A DNA stretch of 64,000 nt, taken from Arabidopsis thaliana. Lineage: Eukaryota; Streptophyta; Magnoliopsida; Brassicales; Brassicaceae. Below the pieces are notes generated by a model. It did no database searches, was not told where the DNA came from, and saw only the letters and a program-made list of their open reading frames with translations. Below, one piece after another: positions 46,567 through 58,266 of the stretch. A program made the position numbers and the translations under genes. The first letter of the stretch is position 1, and each line of letters begins with the position of its first letter. The stretch spans positions 18,541,835-18,605,834 of the forward strand of contig NC_003076.8 of the NCBI RefSeq assembly GCF_000001735.4, given 5' to 3'.

Positions 46567-48381
46567 TTATTGACGCTTTTGAGGGAACAAAGGAACTTGA
46601 TGAAAAAGCAGAGGATGAACTATTGATTAACTTCGTCTTGGAATGTGTTTCCCATGGCTTAGAAGAGATGGAGCTCAAATTTTGAAAATATCAATTATAT
46701 TTTTTCTTCTTTTTTTTTGGGGTCTAAACCTTGCATATATCAAAATAGTAATGCTAAAAACAAATACAAGAGGAAAAGATCTTAGATTTGTGTGGTCGTG
46801 GTGATGCTTCGAGTGGGCTCTTCTAAATATAGTGGAGGCTAGTTGTTGTTAAATATTAGAATATCCCAGATTTTTGTGTGTGTATATAATAGATTTTGTA
46901 ATTACAAATATATGTGGACTTCAATGCCGGTCCTGTCTGTAAATCTTAAGAATCATGATTCAAAATAAGAGTTGTCGCATAAAATGTCATGATACGAAAA
47001 TAAGTGGAGGATAAATCTTGGAGTTGCAAATACAGATATGGATATGATTGTTAACATCGGCCAATTTTTACTCGGCCCGACCCACTACAAACCCAGGGAG
47101 GCAATCACTGAGGAATAAATAAATATGAAACATAGAAAAGTTGATCATGTTCATGGGGGCATCTAGAATTGTGTCATCTAGGTAGATTGCAATATATTTT
47201 TACAGTTATAAGAAGTGTTTTTGTAGGTTTTAGAGTGTTATTTTCATTTGAATGATTAGATTTGATCTCTTGCTATCTGTAGAAAAACTAGTATTCTTGG
47301 CGATTAAGATATTTTAAGTTATCAAATCGCATTGAAGAGACTCAAATCAATTTATAGAATGAATCATGTAAACATTATTCCACCATGAAGTGGTTACTTA
47401 GGTTTAATGTTATTTTAAAGTTAAAGAGCTTACTAATCGCGATCCAAACTTTAACCCTATAGTACATTTCACCACTATGAATACTTGAAATGTTGTGGAA
47501 TCTTATCTCAAGTATAGAGCTTGGTTAGGTTTAATGAGTTAAGTTTGATATAAATTAAGTTAATATAGATACAGTTGAATTTTCGAAACTAGAACTCTTA
47601 TTTTTACCAAATCTGCCAAGTCCATAAAAAAAAAGGATGCGTTCAATGAAAAAAAAAGGATGCTTCCAACAATTTATTTAGATACTCCACAATTTTCTTT
47701 ATGAATATTCCCTACCACACAAAATAATAATGGAAAAATCTAAGAATATAAAAATCCAATGCAATCTTGGATAAAAATCTCCTAGCTGACTTGTCGAGAC
47801 GAGATCATGTTGCTGCCACGTAAACACACAAATCTCAATTTCTCTCATTATTTGTCGTCTCCGTGGGGCGTGGGCCACTATTCACAGTTGTACATGCATC
47901 GAATATTACTGTATTTCGCAAAATGCCACGACGTGAATAAACTATAAAAAATAGAATAATTCAAATATATCTTCGATAAGTGATAAAATTTAAAACATCA
48001 AAATGTAACTTATAAATGATTTCTTATCCATTAACCAAAAAAAAGGTTATTTTTTATCCTTACAAACTACAATCTTATAACGAAACAATAATTATTATAT
48101 AAGATTATATATAAAACTATATTTCTGCATTTAATAAAAAACAAAAGATCCATCTTATACAAAGCAAAATCTTAATTATTTATAATATAAACTAACATAA
48201 CGCATTGCACCTTGCTACCATAAGTCTTCAGAAAATAAAAGTAACACACATACGGGTTATATATCCCTAGAATATATGCCAAATATATAACTTTATAATA
48301 TCAAGATTGAAAACCTTGTTATTATGCAATTTTAAATATGACACGTACGTACCTATAGTATCATATCTAATATAATAACGA
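46567..48381. other. CIPK20 promoter and DOG1 3' region
   Basis: 46567-about 46700 is the CIPK20 leader. The remaining DNA is AT-rich. The part nearest DOG1 (47.7-48.4 kb) should contain the third exon of the long DOG1 transcripts and the promoter of the known antisense RNA. On the minus strand an acceptor-like TTAAATGCAG ends at 48125, a candidate exon-3 border. I cannot fix either by sequence. Confidence 0.4.
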
Positions 48382-49566
48382 CTACTTTCCTTCCTCTCCT
48401 CCGGCATTACCTTCGGTGTCAACCATACAGTCACGACGGCGACGATCTCTCATAGTTCCCCACTCATGCATCGAAAGATGAAGCTTTTTCCCAGCGAGCA
48501 AGAAATCCGCTCCTTGTACCGGAGATAGAATCCCGAGGATCTTCGCTAAAGTATCAACCCTTAGATTATCGGCCTCGACCAATAAACGAGCCATAGCTTC
48601 TTCTTGCTTGTCGAGAGCTTGATCCACCACTACGTTAGGCTCTCCGACATTCTCCATCTCGTAAGCCACAGTGGCGATGGGAATATCCGCTGCGTCTTCT
48701 TGTAGGCTTGAGACTTTCTTGGTCATCTTCTCTTCTTCGTCTATAATTTTTACATGCAACACATTGATTTTAGCTAGCTGCTCCGCACTTAAGTCGCTAA
48801 GTGATGCACCGCCGCCACCACCTGTCAAACCAAACCATATTGAACCAACCGAACCGAAACCATTAGAATTTTGGTATAGATCTATGGTTCGGAATCATTT
48901 TTTATGATTAATTTTATTTAAAAATAATAATATATTTGTATAATATATAGAACTGAACAAATTCCAAATTCAAACCGAACCCAACTTAATATAAAACCTA
49001 AGAATCTATTATTTTTGTCATAAGCAAAATGAACAGAATAAATAAATTTTAGAAATCGGAAGGAAGACAATAAAATTTTTTGCCGCACCGTACTGACTAC
49101 CGAACCAAAAAATTAAATTTAGTCTATTTTTTTATTCCTCAAAACCGAAATAACCGAAAACGTCCAAACCCTTACCTGAAGATTCGTAGCCGTCGATGTT
49201 GCGGAGAAACTGAGTCACACGGATCTCAGTTTGTGACCCACACAAAGCATAAACGAGCCTAAAGAAAGAAGATGGTCGACAACCACCCATCCAAATTAGA
49301 GCGTTCTCTAAAGGACTGTTCCACGTGGGTGCATAATAGTTCGAGCTACATCGGTGAGCAAGATCAGCTCTTTTTGCGGCGTAATTTTTGAAATCACCGA
49401 TGATTTTTCCCGTTAACTTACGAAGCTTGTTATCATTATCTTCATCACCGTGAGATCGTCGTTGAGCTAAGAGTTGTTTGAGCTCAGGGATGCGTTGAGA
49501 TTGCAAACTCATCCACTCGAGATAAGAATCTTGAGCTTGTTCGATGTTCTTTGATGAAGATCCCAT
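48382..49566 (-). CDS. DOG1: DELAY OF GERMINATION 1, two-exon (short) form
   Basis: Exons 49176-49566 and 48382-48821 join at TCA-G|GT for 831 nt, 276 aa. The start is [20 protein letters not shown]; the conserved DOG1 domain follows ([30 protein letters not shown], here in two words: [12 protein letters not shown] and [18 protein letters not shown]). A Gly-rich hinge at the splice ([18 protein letters not shown]) precedes the second half (KITLG-like region replaced by [20 protein letters not shown]) and a basic tail [11 protein letters not shown]1 is the major quantitative gene for seed dormancy; it binds PP2C phosphatases AHG1/AHG3 and heme and acts with ABA signalling. The short form stops in exon 2; longer forms splice to a third exon. 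An in-frame ATG at 49662 is rejected as start because it lies about 10 bp from the TATA box. Confidence 0.93.
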
Positions 49567-49671
49567 TTTTTTTTTTTTTTCTGATATAATGAGGAGTATT
49601 TTGATTATTGGTTTGATCTCTTTTGGTTTGCGTGTTTGTGTTTTGTGTGTTTTTGTTTTCATTTCATTGGG

Positions 49672-49681
49672 TTTATATATA
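49672..49681 (-). promoter_or_regulatory. DOG1 TATA box
   Basis: On the minus strand TATATATAAA stands 106-115 bp before the ATG at 49566. This spacing would place transcription start near 49645, leaving a leader of about 80 nt. Confidence 0.7.
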
Positions 49682-50054
49682 GTTAAAAGTTAAATGGACC
49701 AGAATTATATTTTATTCTCTGATTAATGATTATCTCTAAAAATAATACTATACATTATAATACTTATGGATAAAAATGTCGAATAAACTGAATTATGATT
49801 AAACAATTAAATTTTCTTCTAAATATATATTTAGTAGCGTTATATTAACCGAACCAAATTATTATCGTTTAAATTTAATATAGGGAAACAATGACAAATG
49901 TCAAAAATAAAGAGGAAAAATAGAAACATTGACAACTCAAAAGTTGAAAATGAACTTGGACAGAAAATGTTTACTTGGACACATATTAAAACGAGTATTA
50001 GTATTGAAAGTTGGAAGATTAGTACGTGCTTTCCGAGGAAATAAAAGAAATAAC

Positions 50055-50073
50055 GCATGCATGCATTACGTGG
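50055..50073 (-). promoter_or_regulatory. RY repeat and ABRE-like box in the DOG1 promoter
   Basis: GCATGCATGCAT (50055-50066) contains two overlapping RY motifs (CATGCA). Directly next to it is ACGTGG (50068-50073), an ABRE/G-box core. RY boxes are bound by the seed B3 factors ABI3, FUS3 and LEC2, and ABREs by bZIP factors. The module is about 490 bp upstream of the DOG1 start and suits its seed-maturation expression. Confidence 0.65.
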
Positions 50074-52245
50074 AGGACTAATAGAGAGTGCGAGTTGTTG
50101 TTCCAAAATAGTTTAATTTGCCATTATTTTTGTGTAAATTTGGTTGTATTTTCTTCTTCTTCATTAATTATCTGAAAAAGAAAAGTAAAAACCCTTCCTG
50201 TAAGTTACGGAAGCCGACACACTCACAAACTAATATATCAATTCACATTGACCCGATATAGAAAAAACAAGATTTTACATGCATATATTATAGTATTAAT
50301 TAGGATAAAACAAGAAGTGTTGTTCTTCTAAGTTCTAAATCGATCTAAGACTTACACGAGTAGATATGATACGACAACGTTCCTGGAATCAGAAATTCAG
50401 AATGGTGTTAAATGTTCCATGTGGCAATTTTACCTCTTTAAAGAGGAAAGAAATTGGAGATTAGATCATACAATTATCAACTTTTCATTCCTAGGATTCA
50501 TCAATTAAAATATCAGTCTTTTAAATCACTGTGGTTAACAACTAATTCATTGGTATCACTTATTTGATGATTTTTTAATATTCACGATATGTTTTTTTTG
50601 TTACTGATATAAATGATTTTTTTGGATGTCCTGAGACAGCGGATTGTACAGTATGTTATATTTATATATATTTTCGTATAAATAATTATTATTCTTTGGG
50701 GATCAGAGACTTAAGAAGAGGTGTAGAATATCTTGGAAACGAGTTATCTCCAACTTTTGGACGTTTTTTGGTAAGTACTAAATTATTATAACGAGCTTCG
50801 TTAATTTACTTTTGTCTTTTACTACGGAGAAAATGATTAGAAAACTGGTTATATAGTAGTGAAAATTATTCACATGCATCAAATAGGAAGCGACAGAGAA
50901 AAAAAGACATATATATGGTGGATTTCAATATCAAAATAATATACAAAAGTTTGTTTAAAGGATGCAATAAAGAAAATTATTCAGTGTAGTGTAACTTGTG
51001 TACAAGGAAACCTTTGAGAGCCGTGAAAAAAAGAAGATGGAAATCTTCTACAAAAAATAATGCACCTCAAAATCACGAGGTCGAATCTTGAATATAATAC
51101 CTGTTTTGGTTTTCCGAGGGAATTATGGACAAGCGGTCCACAATATCTTGATTAAGAACCAAATATTAACATCGTTATTATTGGTTCTATTTATAGCAGT
51201 GAATCAAACACGTATGAGGATAGTTCGACACGTACTACGCTAGTCTCGTCGTGTAACGTGCTTAATGAAAAAGTATGTCACGGTTGTCGTTAGTCGTTAC
51301 CTTTAGGCTCAGGTTATGATGACATATGACCTTATCTTTTATTTATTTTTTATGATAACACAAGATCACTTAATGGGAATACTTTTTTTCAGAAAAAACA
51401 TTCTGCTTAAAGCTGCATATATTGTAATCAAAGAGTTTTTCGAATAAATTTTACATTGATTCATAAAAGAAAAAACATTAACGGGTAATTTGCATTATCA
51501 ATTGTCAATGCAAAAGTAACAACAACTAGTGTTTAAATCTTGCGGTTAGGTTTTTAGACCTTTGGCCACCTATCCGGTCATATATCTAATGGGTTTAATT
51601 CAATCTTATCTACCTCCTCTTACTTGGGTTAAAAATGTAGACAAGAATATATGTTTTTGAGAGAAACGTTTTTGGTATAGTAGTGGTGGTGATCTACTAG
51701 TATAGGTTCTTCTCATCTAAATGAGTTCGACTTCTCCTACTTAAAAATAGGTTTAATTTAAGCTGAAGCATGCACAAACAATTTGGTCTAAAACATGTAA
51801 ATGTAGCCTACCTAATTCCATTGTTGTTAATTGAATAAATTAGTCTTACTTTTGTACTAACAAAAGATCATTTGCTACACAAGAAAAAAAAGACATGACT
51901 AAACAAAAAATACAAATTAAAAAATATCATAAAATGGGTTAAAAAGAAGCCGAAGTCAATATATAAACAACTTTTCATCACAAAATACGTACAATTATAC
52001 GTAATAGGTATATGTATGATATATAGTATACAACAATTATACAAACACATCGTTATATCATCTGGATTCCAAATACACTATCAAAACCAAAACAAATTTA
52101 ATAGAAAGAATTAAGAAGAAAAAAACAACTTTTGAACATTTATGAACGACGACGTTTACAGTAAACAGAGAGAGCAAGAGTGTGTGAACCTGTGACGACT
52201 CGAAGAGAAAGAGAGAGGAGGAGAGAGAATCGTTCTTGTTCATGG
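50074..52245. other. Upstream DOG1 region and MDIS1 3' flank
   Basis: AT-rich, no gene on either strand. A GGTCGAATCTTG patch at 51089-51100 resembles a Pol III B box but without a matching A box. 52060-52245 is probably the MDIS1 3' UTR. Confidence 0.4.
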
Positions 52246-55200
52246 TTATGTAGCTTCAGAGGATAAGATCTCAAGCTCTGCCCACCAAAGAGGAGAGAGT
52301 CTTGGTGTTGCTTGTTCTTGAGATATGTTTATTACTTCTTTCAATTGTTGAACCACATATTTCATTTTTGGTCTTTGGCTTTCGTCAAGTTTCAGACAAT
52401 GTCGTGCCACGTCACATATAGCTTCAAGTTCTTCTTCTTTATACGTTGTTAGTGTAGGATCAATCATATCTCTCAAATTATCATTCTCCAGATACTTTGA
52501 CGCCTATTACAAATCCACAAAATGTATTACGTTAGTAATATAAGTTTAAGAAATATTGTGATTTGGTTTTGATTTTTGAGTTTTTTTTTACCCATTTTAG
52601 AATTGATCCTTCTTCTTCTGAATCTGAGAGCTTTCCAGAGATTATCTCAAGCATTAATACTCCAAAGCTATAGACATTAGTCTCTGGTTCAGGAGGTAAT
52701 GGCAATAAAGATTGGTCTAAATCACCACTCATCGGTTTTCTCGGTTTACTCCCGGTTTGTCCGCTGAAAGGAACCTCTCCGACCTGCAAAACGAAGCATT
52801 ATTTTACCACTAGGTCTTGTATTAAGAATCAAGAACACCAGTTTCTTGTTAAGCAAGAAAGAAATAACTACTAAAACAGTTTTCTTGTTAAGCAAGAAAG
52901 TAAGAACCTTTGCTGCGTAATCATCGGTTAAGTATATTGCTGATGAGACAAGTTTAGTGTGTGAGATTGGAGGATTGAGCTCGTGCATATATTGCAGACA
53001 ATAAGCAGTTCCCATTATTATCCTCGTCCTCGCGTTCCAATCAAGATGCTCCATTTCCTTATCTGAACAAGAAGATATAGATTGGTTGGTGATAATCGTA
53101 ATAAGCCTAACAAGATCTTGATGTAGAGGCATACTTATGTATATTACTAACCATGCAAATGTTCGAAAAGAGTTCCATTTGGAGCATATTCGAAAACCAT
53201 CATCCTATTAAACGGTTCATCTTCTTCGCAATAACCAATCAGATTAATAAAGTTCTTATGGTTGACTCTTGACATTGTATCAATCTGCAAATATAAGCTC
53301 TCAAAACATGAGTCAAGTTTTGCGGTAAAAATGGTCGAAGAAAAACTGTTTATTTTAATTACCCTTCTGCGGTAAGTCATTTCCATAGCTCTTGTCCATT
53401 CCCTAGTTTCCAAAATGGCGGTTGAAGCAACCGCAATCTCAACGCCACTGGACAAAGTTCCTTTATAGACAGTGTAACCATCAAATGCTTCAATGATATT
53501 ACTGAAATCTTCACAGGCTGTTTCTAGTTCAGACCGGTTTAGCTTAGGTACACCTGAAAACATTTCTCACATTAATGTTAAACCGAAAAGCAGAGCAAAA
53601 ATCAGTTTGTTTTAACAAATATTTTTACCAGTAACAAAAGCTTTCTGCAATTGTCCACTCAAACCAGTCTTCCATGGACCTATACTCTTCACAGCTCTTT
53701 TCCGGAAGAAGAATATAACCGCTACTATTATCAGCATCGCTACGAAAGCAGCAACACCGATCACAACATACAACCAAACGTCCTTAAACCCTTTCGATTT
53801 TTCTTCGAATTTCCTCGGTGGATCACTAGCGATGGTGTTGTTGGTAGGTAGAGGAGGAGGAGAAGAAGGAGGGATCAATGGAGGTATTCTCTTCTTTGCA
53901 TTAGTTAATGCTGGAAACGACCCGCTGCTTCGAGGAAACACTATAGTTATAATCTCAGGAGAAGGACTGGGCGTATCAGGCGCAGGCATAGCCGCTAAAT
54001 TGCTTGTTTCCTCGAGTAACTCACGTCTTTTGAAGATACTAGTTTCGTTCTCACCTGCATAAAAAACAAAGGTATAAGATTGACAGTTATGAGTTTTGTG
54101 TGTTTCCAATTGCAGAGCTTGGAGTAGTAATCTTTTAGCCTTACTTGGGTGATAATTCACTACATAATTCTTCCCATGAGATTCTCTTCGCACCCTGTAG
54201 ATACATAAAACATAGAAAATCAGTAACACATGAGGATTAAAACATACAAATCAGACCAAAAGTATTGAGAGATAAAAGAAAATGCTTTCATGTAATGTCT
54301 TGAAGTTGCTCTAATCCGCAATACGAATGCCTTTGCCTTGTTTCTTGTTATTAAACTTCTCCTTGAAACACTGTAAAAAAAATTCAAATTAAAAACAAGT
54401 TAACTCAAAGAAAAGTTTTCTCCATCCAAGGACTAAAACTTTTATTACCAGTATCCAAGTTTTCTATTGACACAGTCGAGGACATCAGCGGAAACCGAAG
54501 ATAGCTCTCGATTCTTGTTCATCTGGACTTTATACAGCGATTGAAGTCTCAGGAACTTTACGGTCATAAAACCCGCAAATTTGTTACCAGAAAGCAACCT
54601 GGATCCACCAAAAAACAGAACAGTTTGTATCAACACATTGTTTTGGATTAAATCAAAAGCACTACTACAAGCCTTTAAAACTCACAAGTTTTCTGGTGTC
54701 AACACTTTATTTAGCTCGGGTGGAACTACTCCGTTTAAGTTATTATCTCGCAAATCCAAGAACTCTAATTTCGCGAAACTCGCAAATTCGTTTGGAATGT
54801 CACCAGAGAGTTTGTTCTTGGATAGTATTCTACAAGAAAATAAACAAGAATTGGTTTTAGTTTTTCTTATTCTTTCAAGAAACAGAGCAAAAATTTTAGT
54901 TGAAACAAACTTACAGAGATCTTAATTCACTCAATTGACTAAGCTCCGGAGCTAAAGTTCCTCCCAAAGAACAACCACTAAGATTCCTACAAAACAAAAC
55001 CAATACACTCATTAGGTCTTGCAACAAGAATCACAAAGACAACAAAAGAAAACATTACTTACAGCATCTGCACTTTATTGTCGACACACGTAACACCAAA
55101 CCAAGAACAGAAATGATCATGATCAGAAACATTCCAATTTGCAAGAGTTCCATGAGGATCAGAATCAACTCTTGCCCGGAATTTCAACAATACAAATCCT

Positions 55201-55387
55201 ACAAACATTCAATAATACGTAATTCAAAAACCCTTTAAACAAAAACATTCAAAAGAACACAATGATAGAGATTTCAAAGTTGTTCACCTTCGGATTCGAG
55301 GGACAACGAAGAACGAGATTGAAGAGTAATGATCAAGAACATGAAGCAAGAGAATTGGAACCCAATTGGATTCCATCGACAACCCAT
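52246..55387 (-). CDS. MDIS1: LRR receptor-like pseudokinase MALE DISCOVERER 1
   Basis: Twelve exons: 55288-55387, 55063-55198, 54915-54986, 54686-54829, 54449-54598, 54145-54194, 53629-54054, 53363-53553, 53152-53284, 52908-53062, 52592-52783 and 52246-52503. The sum is 2007 nt for 668 aa. Signal peptide; N-cap with DHDHFCSWFGVTCVDNK; three to four LRRs (LSKNKLSGDIPNEF, LDLRDNNLNGVVPPEL); a Pro-rich juxtamembrane stretch (PSSPPPLPTNN); membrane helix VVIGVAAFVAMLIIVAVIFF; kinase fold. The kinase has lost its Gly loop, its ATP lysine (EIAVASTAIL), the HRD (ISHTKLVSSAIYL) and the DFG (AAKVGEVPF), so it is a pseudokinase of the LRR-VI-2/MRH1 group. MDIS1 with MIK1/2 is the pollen-tube receptor for the ovule attractant LURE1. 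A 114-nt alternative exon fits at 54257-54370. Confidence 0.94.
54257..54370 (-). CDS. MDIS1: Candidate in-frame cassette exon of MDIS1
   Basis: Between exons 5 and 6 a 114-nt block is bounded by ACAG at 54374-54371 and a GT donor at 54256-54255. Its phase suits both neighbours, and it is open: VSRRSLITRNKAKAFVLRIR, then ATSRHYMKAFSFISQYFW. Inclusion adds 38 residues between the LRR C-cap and the juxtamembrane region, with no stop. Skipping gives the 668-aa form. Confidence 0.65.
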
Positions 55388-58266
55388 TTTAGGTATACAC
55401 CAATGCTATACAAAATCGCCAGATTTTTTCCTAAATGAACGAATATAAAAATACAAACTTCACAGAATCCTTGGTAGGAGAAGAACGACGAGGTTGATGA
55501 TTGAACATTCAGGGTCTCTCATTGTTTCCAGTTTTGCAAACTCATAAAACCCTAAAAACAATGTTCATGTCCTAATGAGTCAACAACTCGTACGTTAATT
55601 CTCTTCTTCTTGTTAATCCTGGAAAAAAACAAATGCCAACAAGAAACAAACAAACATATATCAAAACTTTAACAACAAATGTATACCAATAATAATTAAA
55701 CCAAAAAAATAAAGAATAAGAATAACCCTCTTGAAGAAGCAATATGAAGAAAACATGGAACCCACCAAACAAAAAAAAACATTTGTTTTCTCTTGATAAA
55801 TGAAGAACATTGCAAAATAATTACCTCAAAGAAGAAACTTCTTCACCAAGAATTGGGTATAGGGTTTGAGAAATGAAAAATTAAATATAAAAAAAATCCC
55901 CAGAAAATAGAAAATGATTATAAAAAAACTTTTAAAAAGATAGAATTTCTGTTTAAAAACAAATATTGGATTGATATTTTCTGATTTCTTGTAGAACTTG
56001 CCCTTATTTTTACAGGATGATGATGATGAAGATGATGATCTCAGAGTTTTCTCTCTTCGACCATCTTTGGTCTCTCCAGGGCCAAAGGGTGGTGGGTTCT
56101 CTCTCCTTCCTCTCTCCTTCCTCTCTCTTTCCTTTTTCTTCCTCTTCTCTCTCTCTTTCTCTTGTCGAATCTTTTTTTCCTATTTTTTAATTCTTTTTTA
56201 ACAATTTTTCCCCCACAAAACTGTCTCTGTTTTTTTATTTTTTTAAAAAAATATCCTATCAATGAGTAAGACCCTATTAACTTCCTTTAGATTTTCCATA
56301 ATTATAGAAATGTTTGTATTCGCATAAATTAAACTATTAAAAAAACTAAGAAAATAAACAAGAAATTAGTTCATTATTTCGTCTTTTATTCCTTCCGTTG
56401 TTAAATAACGTGAACATATATATGGCGCGAAAGATTAGTAAAAAATTAATTAAGATATTTAACATTAATTCTAAATTAGAGTTGACTTGGAGCTGCGATG
56501 CCAATATACGACCGTTAAATATTACTTAGTGTGATGATCAACGGTGCTGTTTAGTGACGTGGCGAATATAATAAGGGAGGGAGGTTACATGAGATTATTA
56601 TTAGTTTTCGAGTCATGTGCTCTATACAGTAGTAGTACATGTCACCCACTACTTTATATTTTAATCAATTTTTAATTGTGTAGTCAACCTTAATTAGTTT
56701 TTCCATATAATTATTGATTTGTTTATGAATTTTTTTTTTTTTTCTATATTGGTGTTATTAGTTGATGCTTCATCTAATATATGATTTAGACTTCTTTTTT
56801 TTTATAAATGAAAATTGTGGGCATTTGTTGGGCTTATTTAAAAAATATGATTTGATGTACTCTTAGTTGGGCTTTAATCTAAATAGAAGCCTAAATCATT
56901 CATAATTCATATCAGATTAGGTGAATACCCACATTATCTGTGGGTTTTTGTTTTGAAATTTGCTATATAAAAAATATTTTTATGGTTTTTGTTGTAATTT
57001 ATGTGTGTTATTATGTAAATAATAAAGTCATATTCATTTTATATAGTTATGGTTTTTATAATTAGATTCATCTTTAACTCGAAATATCAATTATATGTTT
57101 TTTAAATATAATTATTTATATACCTAAGATCCTAGTATTTTTAATTATCATGAATTCATACAATAACTATATATGATGCATTGATACAATCGTATTTACT
57201 TATAATGTGGTTTGAAACTTGTCTAACTTGATTTTAAACAAACAATTTTTTTTATGTATTTTCTCTCCTCATCTACTATTTCAACTACATTATGATAGTA
57301 ATTTAAGTACTCATTTTAAATCTTTCTTCTTCCATATAGTCATATAAGAGAGAGTTTTGTGTCTTGAATATTTTTAGTATGTCTAACATTTTAAAATGTC
57401 ATTACATGAAAACATTTGCATGTCAATATGACCAATTTACCATAAGACACATAAATGAAAAGAAAGAAGACAATATGGTAAGTCATATTCATAAAACGTA
57501 ATGATAAAAAAGATTCAAAAGAAAATTATTAAATTAATAAAAGATTAAGTAGCAAACATCTAACTTACAACACAATTAACCTTTTTAGGCATTATCGAGT
57601 AATGACTATTGATATAGAAACATTTAACGAAACAAGAAGAGTATAATAATAGTAATGATTGATACATTACCATGATTTTGTTTGTTTGTAAAAAATTAGC
57701 TAAGAATGAGATTAATAGAGGATTTAACAAAATAAATTTTTTATTTCTTTCAATTAAATTTTCTAATCTTTTAATTTAAATAATGTAGAAAGACACATAT
57801 CATTTTTTTGTGATGATGATGTGACATCCAATAACATTAACATAATATCAATAACATTATATATTTATAATGATGTAAATTTATTAACATGAAATAATTT
57901 TAAAGGAATTCGTTCTAAATATTTAAACGAATACAATTTTCTCATACCAAATGTTTGGATCAAACACAATTTCTAAAACTGTCCGGATTGATGTTGATAT
58001 TGTGTGAAAATAATGTGGCTATTTCAAACCTAACCCGATCCGGTCCGACACAGAATTTATCCGACATCATGATCTCATGTACAAAATACATATATGTGTA
58101 CTAATAGATATTTATGTACCGGAAAAAAGGAAACTCTGTATGGAGTAAAAACGATTCCGGTTTTCAGAATTTGTGTTGACGAGTAGGATGAACAACAATA
58201 AGCCCCTGCACAATTGAACGTCATCCAAATTTATTGAAACCAAACATACCAAAAAGAGAAAGATTC
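55388..58266. other. MDIS1 leader/promoter and spacer
   Basis: 55388-55870 looks like MDIS1 leader and promoter. 56030-56170 is a CT-rich tract (CTCTCTCCTTCC-like). The rest is AT-rich, with no gene on either strand. Confidence 0.45.

Noticed and set aside
49132-49662. Longer DOG1 frame starting at ATG 49662
   Set aside because: The ATG lies within about 10 bp of the TATA box, upstream of the expected transcription start, and the added residues are low complexity.
51060-51130. GGTCGAATCTTG as a possible tRNA-derived repeat
   Set aside because: A single box by itself; no cloverleaf or element ends.
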